DNA of 11,713 nt, from the NCBI GenBank assembly GCA_964349045.1, contig CAYGFI010000155.1, positions 1 through 11,713 on the forward strand, given 5' to 3'. A model generated the notes under the pieces. The model was not told the origin of the DNA. It was given only the letters and a program-made list of their open reading frames with translations, and searched no databases. The DNA is from JACJXF01 sp964349045. GTDB taxonomy: Bacteria; Bacteroidota; Bacteroidia; Bacteroidales; GCA-2748055. Made by a program: the position numbers and the translations under genes. Within the stretch, counting starts at the first letter, position 1; each line of letters begins with the position of its first letter. Shown piece by piece: positions 1 through 6,674 of the stretch.

Positions 1-487
1 GATAATAGTCGAGCCCGATTCCTATATAATTGCCGACCGTAAAACATTTATTATTAAACCGGCTCACATAAGCAACCAGCCGGGGTATCTCCTTTTCCGG
101 AAAAACACTTTTATAAATACTAAAAGCATTGCTTAACTTCTTTTCAAGCTCCTGTAAATCCGGAAAAATCCTCTGAGTCTCCACGAAAACCTCCCGGTTT
201 AAACGATCATTAAGAAACATTGATAAAAATGCCTCATAATCCCGACCCGAAGGACTTCCAATCCCTATTATGTGATAGCTGAACACATCCAGAAAATCAT
301 CATATTCCCTGTAGAACCATGATATTGAGGCCTGAAGAGTATCTTTGTCCATCCTGAATAACTGTTGATCAAAACGATCAATATTGATCTTTACTGTATC
401 TTTCTTAAATTTAATCTTGTGTTTAGAATCGCGACAGGATCCCAAAATTAAAGCCGATACCACAAAAAAAGTTAATAAAAGTCTCAT
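1..487 (-). CDS. gldB: Gliding motility lipoprotein GldB (partial, 3' end beyond the window)
   Basis: Translating the minus strand from the ATG at 487 gives 162 residues with no stop before the window edge, so this is the N-terminal part (roughly half of a typical GldB). A lipoprotein signal is clear: hydrophobic residues 3-16 end in the lipobox L15-G16-S17-C18, with Cys18 the lipidation site. Next come a charged linker, the IxRFDxxLFxxD-like stretch at 36-47, and IGIGLDYY at 155-162, all features I recognise from GldB. In Flavobacterium johnsoniae GldB is a cell-envelope lipoprotein required for gliding, but homologues are also found in non-gliding Bacteroidota, so motility here is not shown. 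It is divergent from the outer-membrane protein/nadE pair. The family call rests on recognition of the sequence, not on a search. Confidence 0.85.
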   Translation of the reverse strand, partial: MRLLLTFFVVSALILGSCRDSKHKIKFKKDTVKINIDRFDQQLFRMDKDTLQASISWFYREYDDFLDVFSYHIIGIGSPSGRDYEAFLSMFLNDRLNREVFVETQRIFPDLQELEKKLSNAFSIYKSVFPEKEIPRLVAYVSRFNNKCFTVGNYIGIGLDYY

Positions 488-528
488 GAGCGTTAATATT
501 TCATTTAAAGAGTAACGGTTAATTTGTA

Positions 529-536
529 TATTTTTG
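529..536 (+). promoter_or_regulatory. Putative -7 promoter element for the OMP-nadE operon
   Basis: TATTTTTG is an exact match to TAnnTTTG, about 85 bases upstream of the ATG at 621. The best -33 candidate is a weak TTTA at 504-507 with 21 bases of spacing. It lies only 13 bases from the opposing gldB element, so RNA polymerase could hardly occupy both at once. No leader hairpin stands out between it and the start codon. Confidence 0.4.
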
Positions 537-549
537 CATCTGAGCATTG

Positions 550-557
550 CAAAATTA
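550..557 (-). promoter_or_regulatory. Putative -7 promoter element for gldB
   Basis: Read on the minus strand the octamer is TAATTTTG, an exact match to the Bacteroidota -7 consensus TAnnTTTG, 62 bases upstream of the gldB ATG. I see no convincing TTTG -33 element at the expected spacing. The octamer is AT-rich and could occur by chance; its place between divergent genes supports it. Confidence 0.4.
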
Positions 558-620
558 GCAATCCCTGATAATATTTGTTAATGATTTAATCCTTTGAATT
601 AAACTTTATCTTTAATCATC

Positions 621-1274
621 ATGATAAAAAAAACCATAATCATTCTTTTACTGGCTATTCCGCTTGTTTCAAAAGCGCAATCCCTCCGATTCAGCCTGTT
701 AGCCGAACCACAGTTTTCATGGATGCTTACAGATAAGAAAGAAATTACTTCACGTGGAGCAATCATGGGCCTTAATGCCGGTTTGGGCATGGATTATTAT
801 TTCGCTGAAAACTACGCTTTCGCAACCGGAATCTCGATTAATAATATTGGAGGTAAACTTGATTATTCCAACGATATTACTTTCAATGTAAGTCCGGTGG
901 AAATAATTGTACCGGCCGGAAATACAATCACCTACCAACTGAGATATATCAACATCCCCTTAGGTCTTAAGTTTAAAACCAATGAAATCGGTTATTCCAC
1001 CTTTTTTGCTAATCTTGGTGTTACGCCAATGATCAATATCCAAAGCAGGGCAACTGATTTTTCAGAAATACTTTATAAGGAAAATATCGCTGACGATATC
1101 ATGACCTTTAATATGAGCTATTTTATTACCATGGGGATTCAGTATTCACTGGGAGGTTCAACTGCATTAATCGGAGGACTAGGCTTTTCATCCGGATTTA
1201 TGGATGTAACCTCACGGGCACTAGATAAAATCACTATCAATACGTTTTCCCTGAGAGTCGGAATACTTTTTTAA
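621..1274 (+). CDS. Outer-membrane beta-barrel protein (OMP_b-brl / PorT-like family)
   Basis: This 217-residue protein begins with a Sec signal peptide: lysines at 3-4, a hydrophobic core at about 5-17 and a probable cleavage after Ala19, before Gln20. The mature part alternates Gly/aromatic-rich amphipathic strands and turns (for example GLNAGLGMDYYF, FATGISINNIGG, IPLGLKFKT, GLGFSSGF) and ends in a strand closing with Phe, as in outer-membrane barrels assembled by BAM. Size and pattern fit the small Bacteroidota barrels often labelled porin family or PorT family (eight to ten strands). No substrate can be read from the sequence, and I would not equate it with the type IX secretion protein PorT. 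nadE follows after 11 bp, so the two are probably co-transcribed. The start is the ATG directly before the signal peptide. Confidence 0.8.
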   Translation: MIKKTIIILLLAIPLVSKAQSLRFSLLAEPQFSWMLTDKKEITSRGAIMGLNAGLGMDYYFAENYAFATGISINNIGGKLDYSNDITFNVSPVEIIVPAGNTITYQLRYINIPLGLKFKTNEIGYSTFFANLGVTPMINIQSRATDFSEILYKENIADDIMTFNMSYFITMGIQYSLGGSTALIGGLGFSSGFMDVTSRALDKITINTFSLRVGILF

Positions 1275-1285
1275 GCCCGGACACT

Positions 1286-2944
1286 ATGAAAATTGCACTG
1301 GCGCAACTGGATTACCATATTGGGAATTTTGTGGAGAATACAGGTAATATTGTGCTCGCGATTGAAAAGGCAAGACTGTCTCATGCAGACCTGGTGGTGT
1401 TTTCCGAGTTATCGATATGTGGCTACCCTCCACTTGATCTGCTTGAGAGAAAGGAATTCATTCATCAATCCATAGATGAAATTCACAAAATTGCCCGCGT
1501 TTGCGACACCATTGGAGCAATTATCGGTGGCCCGTCAATCAACTCAGCCACTGAAGGTAAGATGCTCTTCAATTCAGCTTATTTTCTTTTCGGGGGAGTG
1601 ATACGCCAGGTCATCAATAAATCATTGCTACCTACGTATGACATTTTTGACGAATACCGCTACTTCGAACCAAACCGTATCTTTACTCTTCTACCCTTTC
1701 AAGATAAAAAAATTGCACTTACCATTTGTGAAGACCTTTGGGACGATCAGCCCGTGGAGAATGAGTTTGCCAGAAGCCGGCTGTACACGCGTCATCCCCT
1801 CGAAGAACTTGGCAAGCTGGGACCCGACCTTGTGATCAATATAGCAGCTTCACCCTTCTCTCATACCCGGACAGAATTGAAAAAGGGTATTTTTATTGAA
1901 AAAGCAAAAAAACATAAACTGCCGGTTATTTATGTAAATCAGGTTGGAGCGCAGACTCAACTGATTTTCGAGGGAGGCAGCATGGCGATCGATAATAAAG
2001 GCAAAATTATTTCACAACTGGATTTTTTCTCCCCCGATATAAAAATTGTGGATACCAATGATCTTGACGGAACTCATAAACCTGCTTTCGTAAAAAAACC
2101 GGAAAGAATCAGAATGATTCATGACGCCTTGATTACGGGTATTAAGGGTTACTTTTCAAAAACGAATTTCAGTAAAGCAGTGCTGGGATTATCCGGAGGA
2201 ATCGACTCTGCAATTACCCTGGTTTTAGCTGCCAGGGCACTTGGAAAAGATAATGTTCATGCACTTTTAATGCCTTCGGGTTATTCTTCGGACCATTCTG
2301 TAAACGATTCGGTAAAACTGGTCAAAAACCTCGGGATATCTTACGATATTATTAAAATTGAAGACATTTTTCAGCTTTTTAATAAAAATCTCACCCCTCT
2401 CTTTGAAGGCTGTGAAGTCGATATTACGGAAGAAAACCTACAGTCGAGAATTCGAAGCGTTCTGCTTATGGCTTACAGCAATAAGTTTGAACATATTTTA
2501 CTGAATACAAGCAACAAGAGTGAAGCAGCAGTGGGATACGGAACCCTATACGGGGACATGAGCGGTGGATTATCGGTTTTGGGCGATGTTTATAAAACCG
2601 ATGTTTACCTGCTTGCAAAATATATTAATTCAGTTAAATCTATCATCCCTGAAAATATCCTGCTTAAACCACCTTCAGCGGAGTTGCGACCCGACCAGAA
2701 AGACTCTGACTCTCTTCCTGAATATGATCTGCTTGATAAAGTTTTAGAGGAATATATCGAGCATCAAAAAACCTCTTTGGAAATAATTGCCCTGGGTTAC
2801 GAAGAGTCAGTGGTAAACCGGATAATTCAACTGGTAAATACAAATGAGTATAAAAGATATCAGACTCCACCCATACTCAGAATCTCCTCAAAAGCCTTTG
2901 GTGGAGGCAGAAGACTGCCTTTGGTTGCTTATTTTACTTCTTAA
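1286..2944 (+). CDS. nadE: Glutamine-dependent NAD+ synthetase NadE
   Basis: This enzyme makes NAD+ from nicotinic acid adenine dinucleotide, ATP and glutamine, the last step of NAD synthesis in the cytoplasm. The 552 residues form two complete domains. Residues 1 to about 265 are a nitrilase-fold glutaminase with the Glu-Lys-Cys triad visible: Glu41 in FSELSICGYPP, Lys112 in NKSLLPTYD and Cys148 in TICEDLW. Residues 275-552 are the synthetase, with the ATP-pyrophosphatase loop SGGIDSA at 303-309, NTSNKSE at 407-413 and the GDMSGGLSVLGDVYKTDVY region at 423-441. Length is normal for the two-domain form and no key residue is missing, so ammonia is supplied internally from glutamine. It is the second gene after the barrel protein. 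Neighbouring gldB and nadE recalls flavobacterial gld loci, although here gldB points the other way. Confidence 0.97.
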   Translation: MKIALAQLDYHIGNFVENTGNIVLAIEKARLSHADLVVFSELSICGYPPLDLLERKEFIHQSIDEIHKIARVCDTIGAIIGGPSINSATEGKMLFNSAYFLFGGVIRQVINKSLLPTYDIFDEYRYFEPNRIFTLLPFQDKKIALTICEDLWDDQPVENEFARSRLYTRHPLEELGKLGPDLVINIAASPFSHTRTELKKGIFIEKAKKHKLPVIYVNQVGAQTQLIFEGGSMAIDNKGKIISQLDFFSPDIKIVDTNDLDGTHKPAFVKKPERIRMIHDALITGIKGYFSKTNFSKAVLGLSGGIDSAITLVLAARALGKDNVHALLMPSGYSSDHSVNDSVKLVKNLGISYDIIKIEDIFQLFNKNLTPLFEGCEVDITEENLQSRIRSVLLMAYSNKFEHILLNTSNKSEAAVGYGTLYGDMSGGLSVLGDVYKTDVYLLAKYINSVKSIIPENILLKPPSAELRPDQKDSDSLPEYDLLDKVLEEYIEHQKTSLEIIALGYEESVVNRIIQLVNTNEYKRYQTPPILRISSKAFGGGRRLPLVAYFTS

Positions 2945-2957
2945 ATCGTAAATCGTT

Positions 2958-2994
2958 AATCCTTGTTCGATATTAAAAATCCTTGTTATATATT
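2958..2994. repeat. Short tandem direct repeat downstream of nadE
   Basis: Two copies of a 17-bp unit, AATCCTTGTT followed by an AT-rich tail, lie at 2958-2974 and 2978-2994. They are 20 bp apart with two mismatches. A smaller AAATCGT doublet precedes them at 2943-2956. The 20-bp phase would put both copies on nearly the same DNA face, which would suit a dimeric regulator, but they could be slippage products. AATCCTTGT also occurs at 5597-5605 in another intergenic gap. Confidence 0.5.
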
Positions 2995-3020
2995 CAAAAT
3001 ATATTTCTATTGTGATGTTT

Positions 3021-3062
3021 TCTTATAAGATCTAAATTAAATCTATGTTTAAGTTTCAAACT
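3021..3062. promoter_or_regulatory. Palindromes upstream of the crp/fnr promoter (possible operators)
   Basis: TCTTATAAGA at 3021-3030 is a perfect 10-bp palindrome. AGTTTCAAACT at 3052-3062 has 5-bp arms around a central C. Both lie upstream of the predicted -33 element, in the position usual for activator or autoregulatory sites. Neither matches the E. coli FNR (TTGAT-N4-ATCAA) or CRP box. In DNA this AT-rich, short palindromes are expected by chance, so the call is tentative. Confidence 0.2.
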
Positions 3063-3088
3063 GTAAGTATGCCACAGATTTTTAAGCT

Positions 3089-3123
3089 TTTGAGAGCGAA
3101 ATCGATAATTATTTCTACCTTTG
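3089..3123 (+). promoter_or_regulatory. Bacteroidota-type promoter of the Crp/Fnr gene
   Basis: TTTG at 3089-3092 and TACCTTTG at 3116-3123 are exact matches to the -33 (TTTG) and -7 (TAnnTTTG) elements of the Bacteroidota primary sigma factor. They are separated by 23 bases, at the long end of the usual range. Transcription would start near 3130, giving a leader of about 30 bases before the ATG at 3162. This is the best promoter in the window. Confidence 0.6.
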
Positions 3124-3161
3124 TGTGTTGTATAGCATAATAACAAAAAATTCTAATTACG

Positions 3162-3863
3162 ATGCACGAAAGGTTATTAAATTGTGATAACTGCATAGAT
3201 GACCCAAAATCGGTATTTCACGTTCTTTCACCAAAAGAAAAAGAGATTCTTAAAAAAGATCATGTTTGCGCTTTTTACAAAAAAGGTGAAATAATTTTTA
3301 AAGAAGGAGATAAACCCAATGCTTTAATAAGCTTATCGGAAGGTAAAGTAAAAGTTTTTAAGGAAGGAGTCGGAGGTCGTGAGCAGATTGTGAGGATGGC
3401 CAAACCGGTAGGTTTTATCGGATACAGGGCATTGTTTGCGGAAGAACATCATACTGCTACGGCAGTCGCCATCGAAGATTCAGTGGTTTGCATTATAGAT
3501 AAGGACAGTATATACAGACTTCTCAGAAGTAATCCCGAGTTTTCTTTAAGCATCATAAAATCATTTGCTACTGAACTTGGTTTTTCCAATAACCGTACCG
3601 TAACTTTAACTCAGAAGCATATCCGCGGCAGACTTGCAGAATCGTTAATTTTCCTTAAAGATACGTATGGATACGAAGAAGATGGTCAGACTATAAAAAT
3701 CTATCTTTCACGGGAGGATGTTGCCAATCTTTCAAACATGACAACGTCGAATGCTATCCGAACCCTTTCTACGTTTGCACAGGAGGGAGTTATTGCCATC
3801 GACGGGCGTAAAATTAAAATTACTGAAATTGCAAAACTCGAGCGAATAAGCGATCTGGGTTAA
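3162..3863 (+). CDS. Crp/Fnr-family transcriptional regulator with a partial FNR cysteine set
   Basis: This 233-residue regulator has an N-terminal cyclic-nucleotide-binding-type beta-roll (about 20-115, including YKKGEIIFKEGD and the GKVKVF strand), a dimerisation helix (about 117-150) and a C-terminal winged helix-turn-helix (about 182-220, LSREDVANLSNMTTSNAIRT). Cysteines are at 8, 11, 36 and 110. By eye, Cys8-x2-Cys11 and Cys110 (in EDSVVCIID) align with E. coli FNR Cys20, Cys23 and Cys122 (in ETSMVCEIP). The FNR Cys29 position is Ser17. The cAMP-binding Arg/Ser-Thr signature of Crp is not evident in the phosphate-loop region (VGFIGYRALF). Oxygen or redox sensing is thus possible but unproven. 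The gene stands alone, with its own promoter and a terminator, so its targets cannot be read from context. Confidence 0.9.
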   Translation: MHERLLNCDNCIDDPKSVFHVLSPKEKEILKKDHVCAFYKKGEIIFKEGDKPNALISLSEGKVKVFKEGVGGREQIVRMAKPVGFIGYRALFAEEHHTATAVAIEDSVVCIIDKDSIYRLLRSNPEFSLSIIKSFATELGFSNNRTVTLTQKHIRGRLAESLIFLKDTYGYEEDGQTIKIYLSREDVANLSNMTTSNAIRTLSTFAQEGVIAIDGRKIKITEIAKLERISDLG

Positions 3864-3878
3864 AATACTTGTTTTCAG

Positions 3879-3909
3879 AAAACCGGGATGAAATTCATTT
3901 CGGTTTTTT
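3879..3909. terminator. Intrinsic terminator between convergent crp/fnr and GT39 genes
   Basis: AAAACCGGGATGAA at 3879-3892 pairs with TTCATTTCGGTTTT at 3894-3907. The only non-Watson-Crick pairs are two G-U wobbles, so the hairpin is long with a tiny AT-rich loop, and it runs into a T6 tract at 3904-3909 on the plus strand. That is a good rho-independent terminator for the regulator. The opposite strand has TTTTC after the stem, so it may also stop GT39 transcripts, less efficiently. It touches the GT39 stop codon (3908-3910). Confidence 0.75.
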
Positions 3910-5548
3910 ACTCCAACTCAACTACACATAGGTTCAAAAATGCGAGGTTTGTTTCAAATACTGCCAATTTCTTACAGGCTTGTATTTTGTTTATCTCCGT
4001 TTCCGGGATAATATACTGCTTCCCTTTTTCCATTTCACCCTTCCAGCGAAATAAAATTTCCTGTCTTTCCCTCTCAATATAAAAAGTACTTGATTTGTGA
4101 ATCGGACAATCTTTGTACAGATAAAGTGGCCGGCCTTTTGTCATTACCGCTACCTTTATAGTATCTTCTCTTTGATAAGCATCTATACCTGATTGCAGCC
4201 TTTCATCAAAAATAAAAAAATTAAAGGCTATTCTTCCAAAAAGTATAAAGCCCATAAGAATAAAAATTCTTTCTTTTGCAAAAAGAATATACAAACCGCA
4301 CAAAACAACAGCTATAAAACTTAAAAAAAGAATTTTGCCAGGTATATGAGACTGGTGGGGAGAATCCATGCGAACAGCTAAAAACCACAATCCCATAGCA
4401 ATCAGGAGTGGAAAAATGTATAAGAAAGGCTTGAGGATATTTTTACTTATCCTTGAGATTCTTTCATTATTCTCATACACGTAAAAAAGAATGGCAAATA
4501 ATGGTGGCAGGAACATAAATAAATACCTTGGATAAATTGCAGGAGAAATCCAGTAAACAAAAATGTTGGAGATAAATATGATTGTTAAAAACCTAAGGAA
4601 CTTATCCTGCCATATGTTCTTTATAACTCCATCAGAAAAAAAACAAAAAACAAGTAATGACCATGGCAAAAAATAAGAAATAAAATTGAATGGAAATGCA
4701 ATGAAATGGCTGATTGTTAATAAAAACGAATTTCCGATCGGAGTTCGTATAGCCGCCTCGTTCCATAAATTGGCAACGTAATCTGTTAAAGAATTTCCAT
4801 GATTATACAAAGCCAGATAACCCCCAACGAGAGTCAGAAAGATTAATAAACCCGTAAAATGTTGAATACTAAAAAGTTTCCTGAATGATTTCTGATAAAT
4901 AAAATAAACAACAAGACTAATCCCCTGAAAAACCAGGGAAGGCATCCCTTTTAAAAGGAAACCCAACGCGGTCAGAAACCATGAGAAAACAAAAAGTCGT
5001 AAAATCCTCCCTTTTGAAAAGTTGTTGTAAATGTTCCAAAAAATCAGGTAGATGGTCCAGGAGAAAGTAATATCGATAAGTCCTTTGAATGAATCGTAAA
5101 ATAAAATCCTGCCGGAAGTGATTACGGCCAAAGTTGCAAGTAAACCCACCCTGTAGCCAAGCTCCTTTCTGAGGGTCATAAAAACGGTTAATCCGAAGCC
5201 GAGTAATGAAATTACAACAGGCAAGCGGAATACCCATTCTTCCATTGAACCGGAGCATTGAACAAACAGTAGTTGAATCCAGTTAAAAAGCGGGGGTTTG
5301 TTATAATAAAACTCACCATTTATGCTTGGAATAATAAAATTTCCGGAAAACTTCATTTCCAATACAACAATGGCCCGTGTCGCTTCATCAAGGTTAAAAG
5401 GATACAGACCCAGATTTATCAGCAAAGCAGGTAAGAGAAGTAAAATGATAAACCCGTGAATGTAAACCGGATTCTTTTCGAGGAAAAGAGCTAATTGTTT
5501 AAACTGAGTCAAATCTGGTTTTTGAATTTCAAATTTAATAAAAAACAA
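3908..5548 (-). CDS. GT39 / ArnT-like (PMT_2) integral membrane glycosyltransferase, TTG start
   Basis: This 546-residue polytopic protein has hydrophobic segments throughout about 30-440 and a soluble C-terminal tail of about 95 residues. Family landmarks are the first periplasmic loop with LDEATRA (Asp54-Glu55, the site of the catalytic Asp in GT-C enzymes of this family), YYNKPPLFNW at 81-90, FLLKGMPSL at 197-205 and YPRYLFMFLPPLF at 339-351. Such enzymes move a sugar from a polyprenyl-phosphate carrier onto lipid A, glycan or protein on the periplasmic side; donor and acceptor cannot be told here. The frame contains no ATG before residue 65, which lies past the first membrane segment and the catalytic loop. 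TTG at 5548 is the most plausible start, and an in-frame TTG at residue 13 is an alternative. The upstream frame is open to about 5668 without ATG or GTG. Confidence 0.85.
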   Translation of the reverse strand: MFFIKFEIQKPDLTQFKQLALFLEKNPVYIHGFIILLLLPALLINLGLYPFNLDEATRAIVVLEMKFSGNFIIPSINGEFYYNKPPLFNWIQLLFVQCSGSMEEWVFRLPVVISLLGFGLTVFMTLRKELGYRVGLLATLAVITSGRILFYDSFKGLIDITFSWTIYLIFWNIYNNFSKGRILRLFVFSWFLTALGFLLKGMPSLVFQGISLVVYFIYQKSFRKLFSIQHFTGLLIFLTLVGGYLALYNHGNSLTDYVANLWNEAAIRTPIGNSFLLTISHFIAFPFNFISYFLPWSLLVFCFFSDGVIKNIWQDKFLRFLTIIFISNIFVYWISPAIYPRYLFMFLPPLFAILFYVYENNERISRISKNILKPFLYIFPLLIAMGLWFLAVRMDSPHQSHIPGKILFLSFIAVVLCGLYILFAKERIFILMGFILFGRIAFNFFIFDERLQSGIDAYQREDTIKVAVMTKGRPLYLYKDCPIHKSSTFYIERERQEILFRWKGEMEKGKQYIIPETEINKIQACKKLAVFETNLAFLNLCVVELE

Positions 5549-5683
5549 GTTCCCGAAGAGAAAAGATGAACGATAAGTGACTAAGTTTTTTTTATGAATC
5601 CTTGTAACAGGAACATTTGCACTTTGTCTATTATCTGTTTTTTTACCAATTTGTATTACTTTTATCGGTCAATTATATATACT

Positions 5684-6607
5684 ATGCAATTTCTCTCATT
5701 CTATATCCTCTACGGTTTGATATGGCTTTTTACCCGTTTGCCAATCAGTATTCTTTATTTTCTGACCGATATGGTTTATTTGCTGATTTATTACGTTTTC
5801 CCTTATCGCAAAAAGCTGGTTTTAAAAAATCTCAGGAATTCATTTCCTGAATGGGATGAGAAACAGGTTAAAAAAACCGCAAAACGTTTCTACCGGTTTT
5901 TCTGTGATTTCTTTATGGAATCTACCATTTTTATTTTCATGAGCGAAAAGGAAACAATGAATCGCTTTCGTTATAAAAACCCGGAACTGATAAACGATCT
6001 ATATGTAAGGGGGAAAAGTATTATCCTGGTATTCGGGCATTATGGAAATTGGGAATGGTGTGTTAACCTGCCAAAATATATACACCATAAAGCTCTCGGG
6101 GTATACAAACCTTTACACAATAAATATTTCGACCGGATGTTTGTGACTTCCCGTCAACGTTATGGCCTTGAGGTTATCCCGATTGACAAAATAGTCAGAA
6201 CCCTTACCGAATACCACAAAAGCGAATCTTTGAATATTTCATTTTTTGCGGCAGATCAACGCCCTCTTATGAAACACATACAATACTGGACTACCCTCCT
6301 GAACCAGGATACACCATTTGTTTTAGGTCCCGAAAAACTGGCTAAAAAATTGGATCTCGCCGTAGTTTATTTTAAAATTAATCGCATCAGAAGAGGGTAT
6401 TATGAAAGTGAATTTACATTGATTACGGATGATCCCGGAAGCACAAAAGAATTTGAAATAACTGAAAAGTTCCTTCAGCACCTCGAAAATCAGATTCGTG
6501 AAGAACCTGCTTATTGGTTATGGACACATAACCGCTGGAAGCATAACAAAGATGAATATTTCAGAAGGTACGGACATCGCGGAAATCTGAAGCAGCATGA
6601 ATCCTGA
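5684..6607 (+). CDS. LpxL/HtrB-type lysophospholipid / lipid A acyltransferase
   Basis: From the ATG at 5684 the protein has 307 residues, typical for late lipid A acyltransferases, which add secondary fatty acyl chains to lipid A at the inner membrane. An N-terminal hydrophobic anchor (about 1-40) precedes YRKKLVLKNLRNSFPE, a family pattern. The catalytic HxxxxE motif is FGHYGNWE (His119, Glu124). Further blocks are GVYKPLHNKYFDR (139-151), AADQRP (189-194) and the closing PAYWLWTHNRWK (275-286). An in-frame ATG at 5594 would add 30 residues, but these are Cys/Tyr-rich and resemble translated leader, whereas MQFLSFYILYGLIW starts like other family members, so I chose 5684. Acyl chain and position specificity cannot be read. 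It is divergent from the GT39 gene; a shared role in lipid A or LPS is inference. I see no strong promoter in 5549-5683. Confidence 0.9.
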   Translation: MQFLSFYILYGLIWLFTRLPISILYFLTDMVYLLIYYVFPYRKKLVLKNLRNSFPEWDEKQVKKTAKRFYRFFCDFFMESTIFIFMSEKETMNRFRYKNPELINDLYVRGKSIILVFGHYGNWEWCVNLPKYIHHKALGVYKPLHNKYFDRMFVTSRQRYGLEVIPIDKIVRTLTEYHKSESLNISFFAADQRPLMKHIQYWTTLLNQDTPFVLGPEKLAKKLDLAVVYFKINRIRRGYYESEFTLITDDPGSTKEFEITEKFLQHLENQIREEPAYWLWTHNRWKHNKDEYFRRYGHRGNLKQHES

Positions 6608-6651
6608 AAATTGTGATGGTAATTTTTTCCATGATATTGAACAAAGAAGAT

Positions 6652-6674
6652 AAAAAACCCTTTCATTAAGGTTT
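6652..6674 (-). terminator. Intrinsic terminator of the tdk-murF/alr-GT operon
   Basis: On the minus strand AAACC (6674-6670) pairs with GGTTT (6659-6655), extended by a TT/AA pair beyond one bulged base. The small loop is followed by T residues, a T6 run at 6657-6652. The stem begins within the last codons of the fused glycosyltransferase and includes its TAA. The stem is short, so strength is uncertain. Read on the plus strand it has no T tract, so it would not stop the acyltransferase transcript well. Confidence 0.5.

Noticed and set aside
2943..2994. Possible CRISPR-like repeat
   Set aside because: Only two 17-bp copies with a 3-bp gap, no spacers of uniform length and no cas genes.
2985..3006. 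AT-only inverted repeat ATATATT/AATATAT after nadE
   Set aside because: A 7-bp stem without GC pairs is too weak for a terminator and is expected by chance in this AT-rich gap.
4917..5258. Overlapping minus-strand open frame of 113 codons within the GT39 gene
   Set aside because: Same strand but different frame from a well-supported membrane glycosyltransferase; translation matches nothing I know.
5594..5683. In-frame upstream ATG that would extend the acyltransferase by 30 residues
   Set aside because: The added residues (Cys- and Tyr-rich) do not look like the family, and the ATG at 5684 begins a typical N-terminal anchor. Not excluded absolutely.
6617..6635. ATGG/CCAT hairpin with an internal T run after the acyltransferase gene
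   Set aside because: The stem is only 4 bp and the T run is in the loop rather than after the stem, so it is not a credible terminator.
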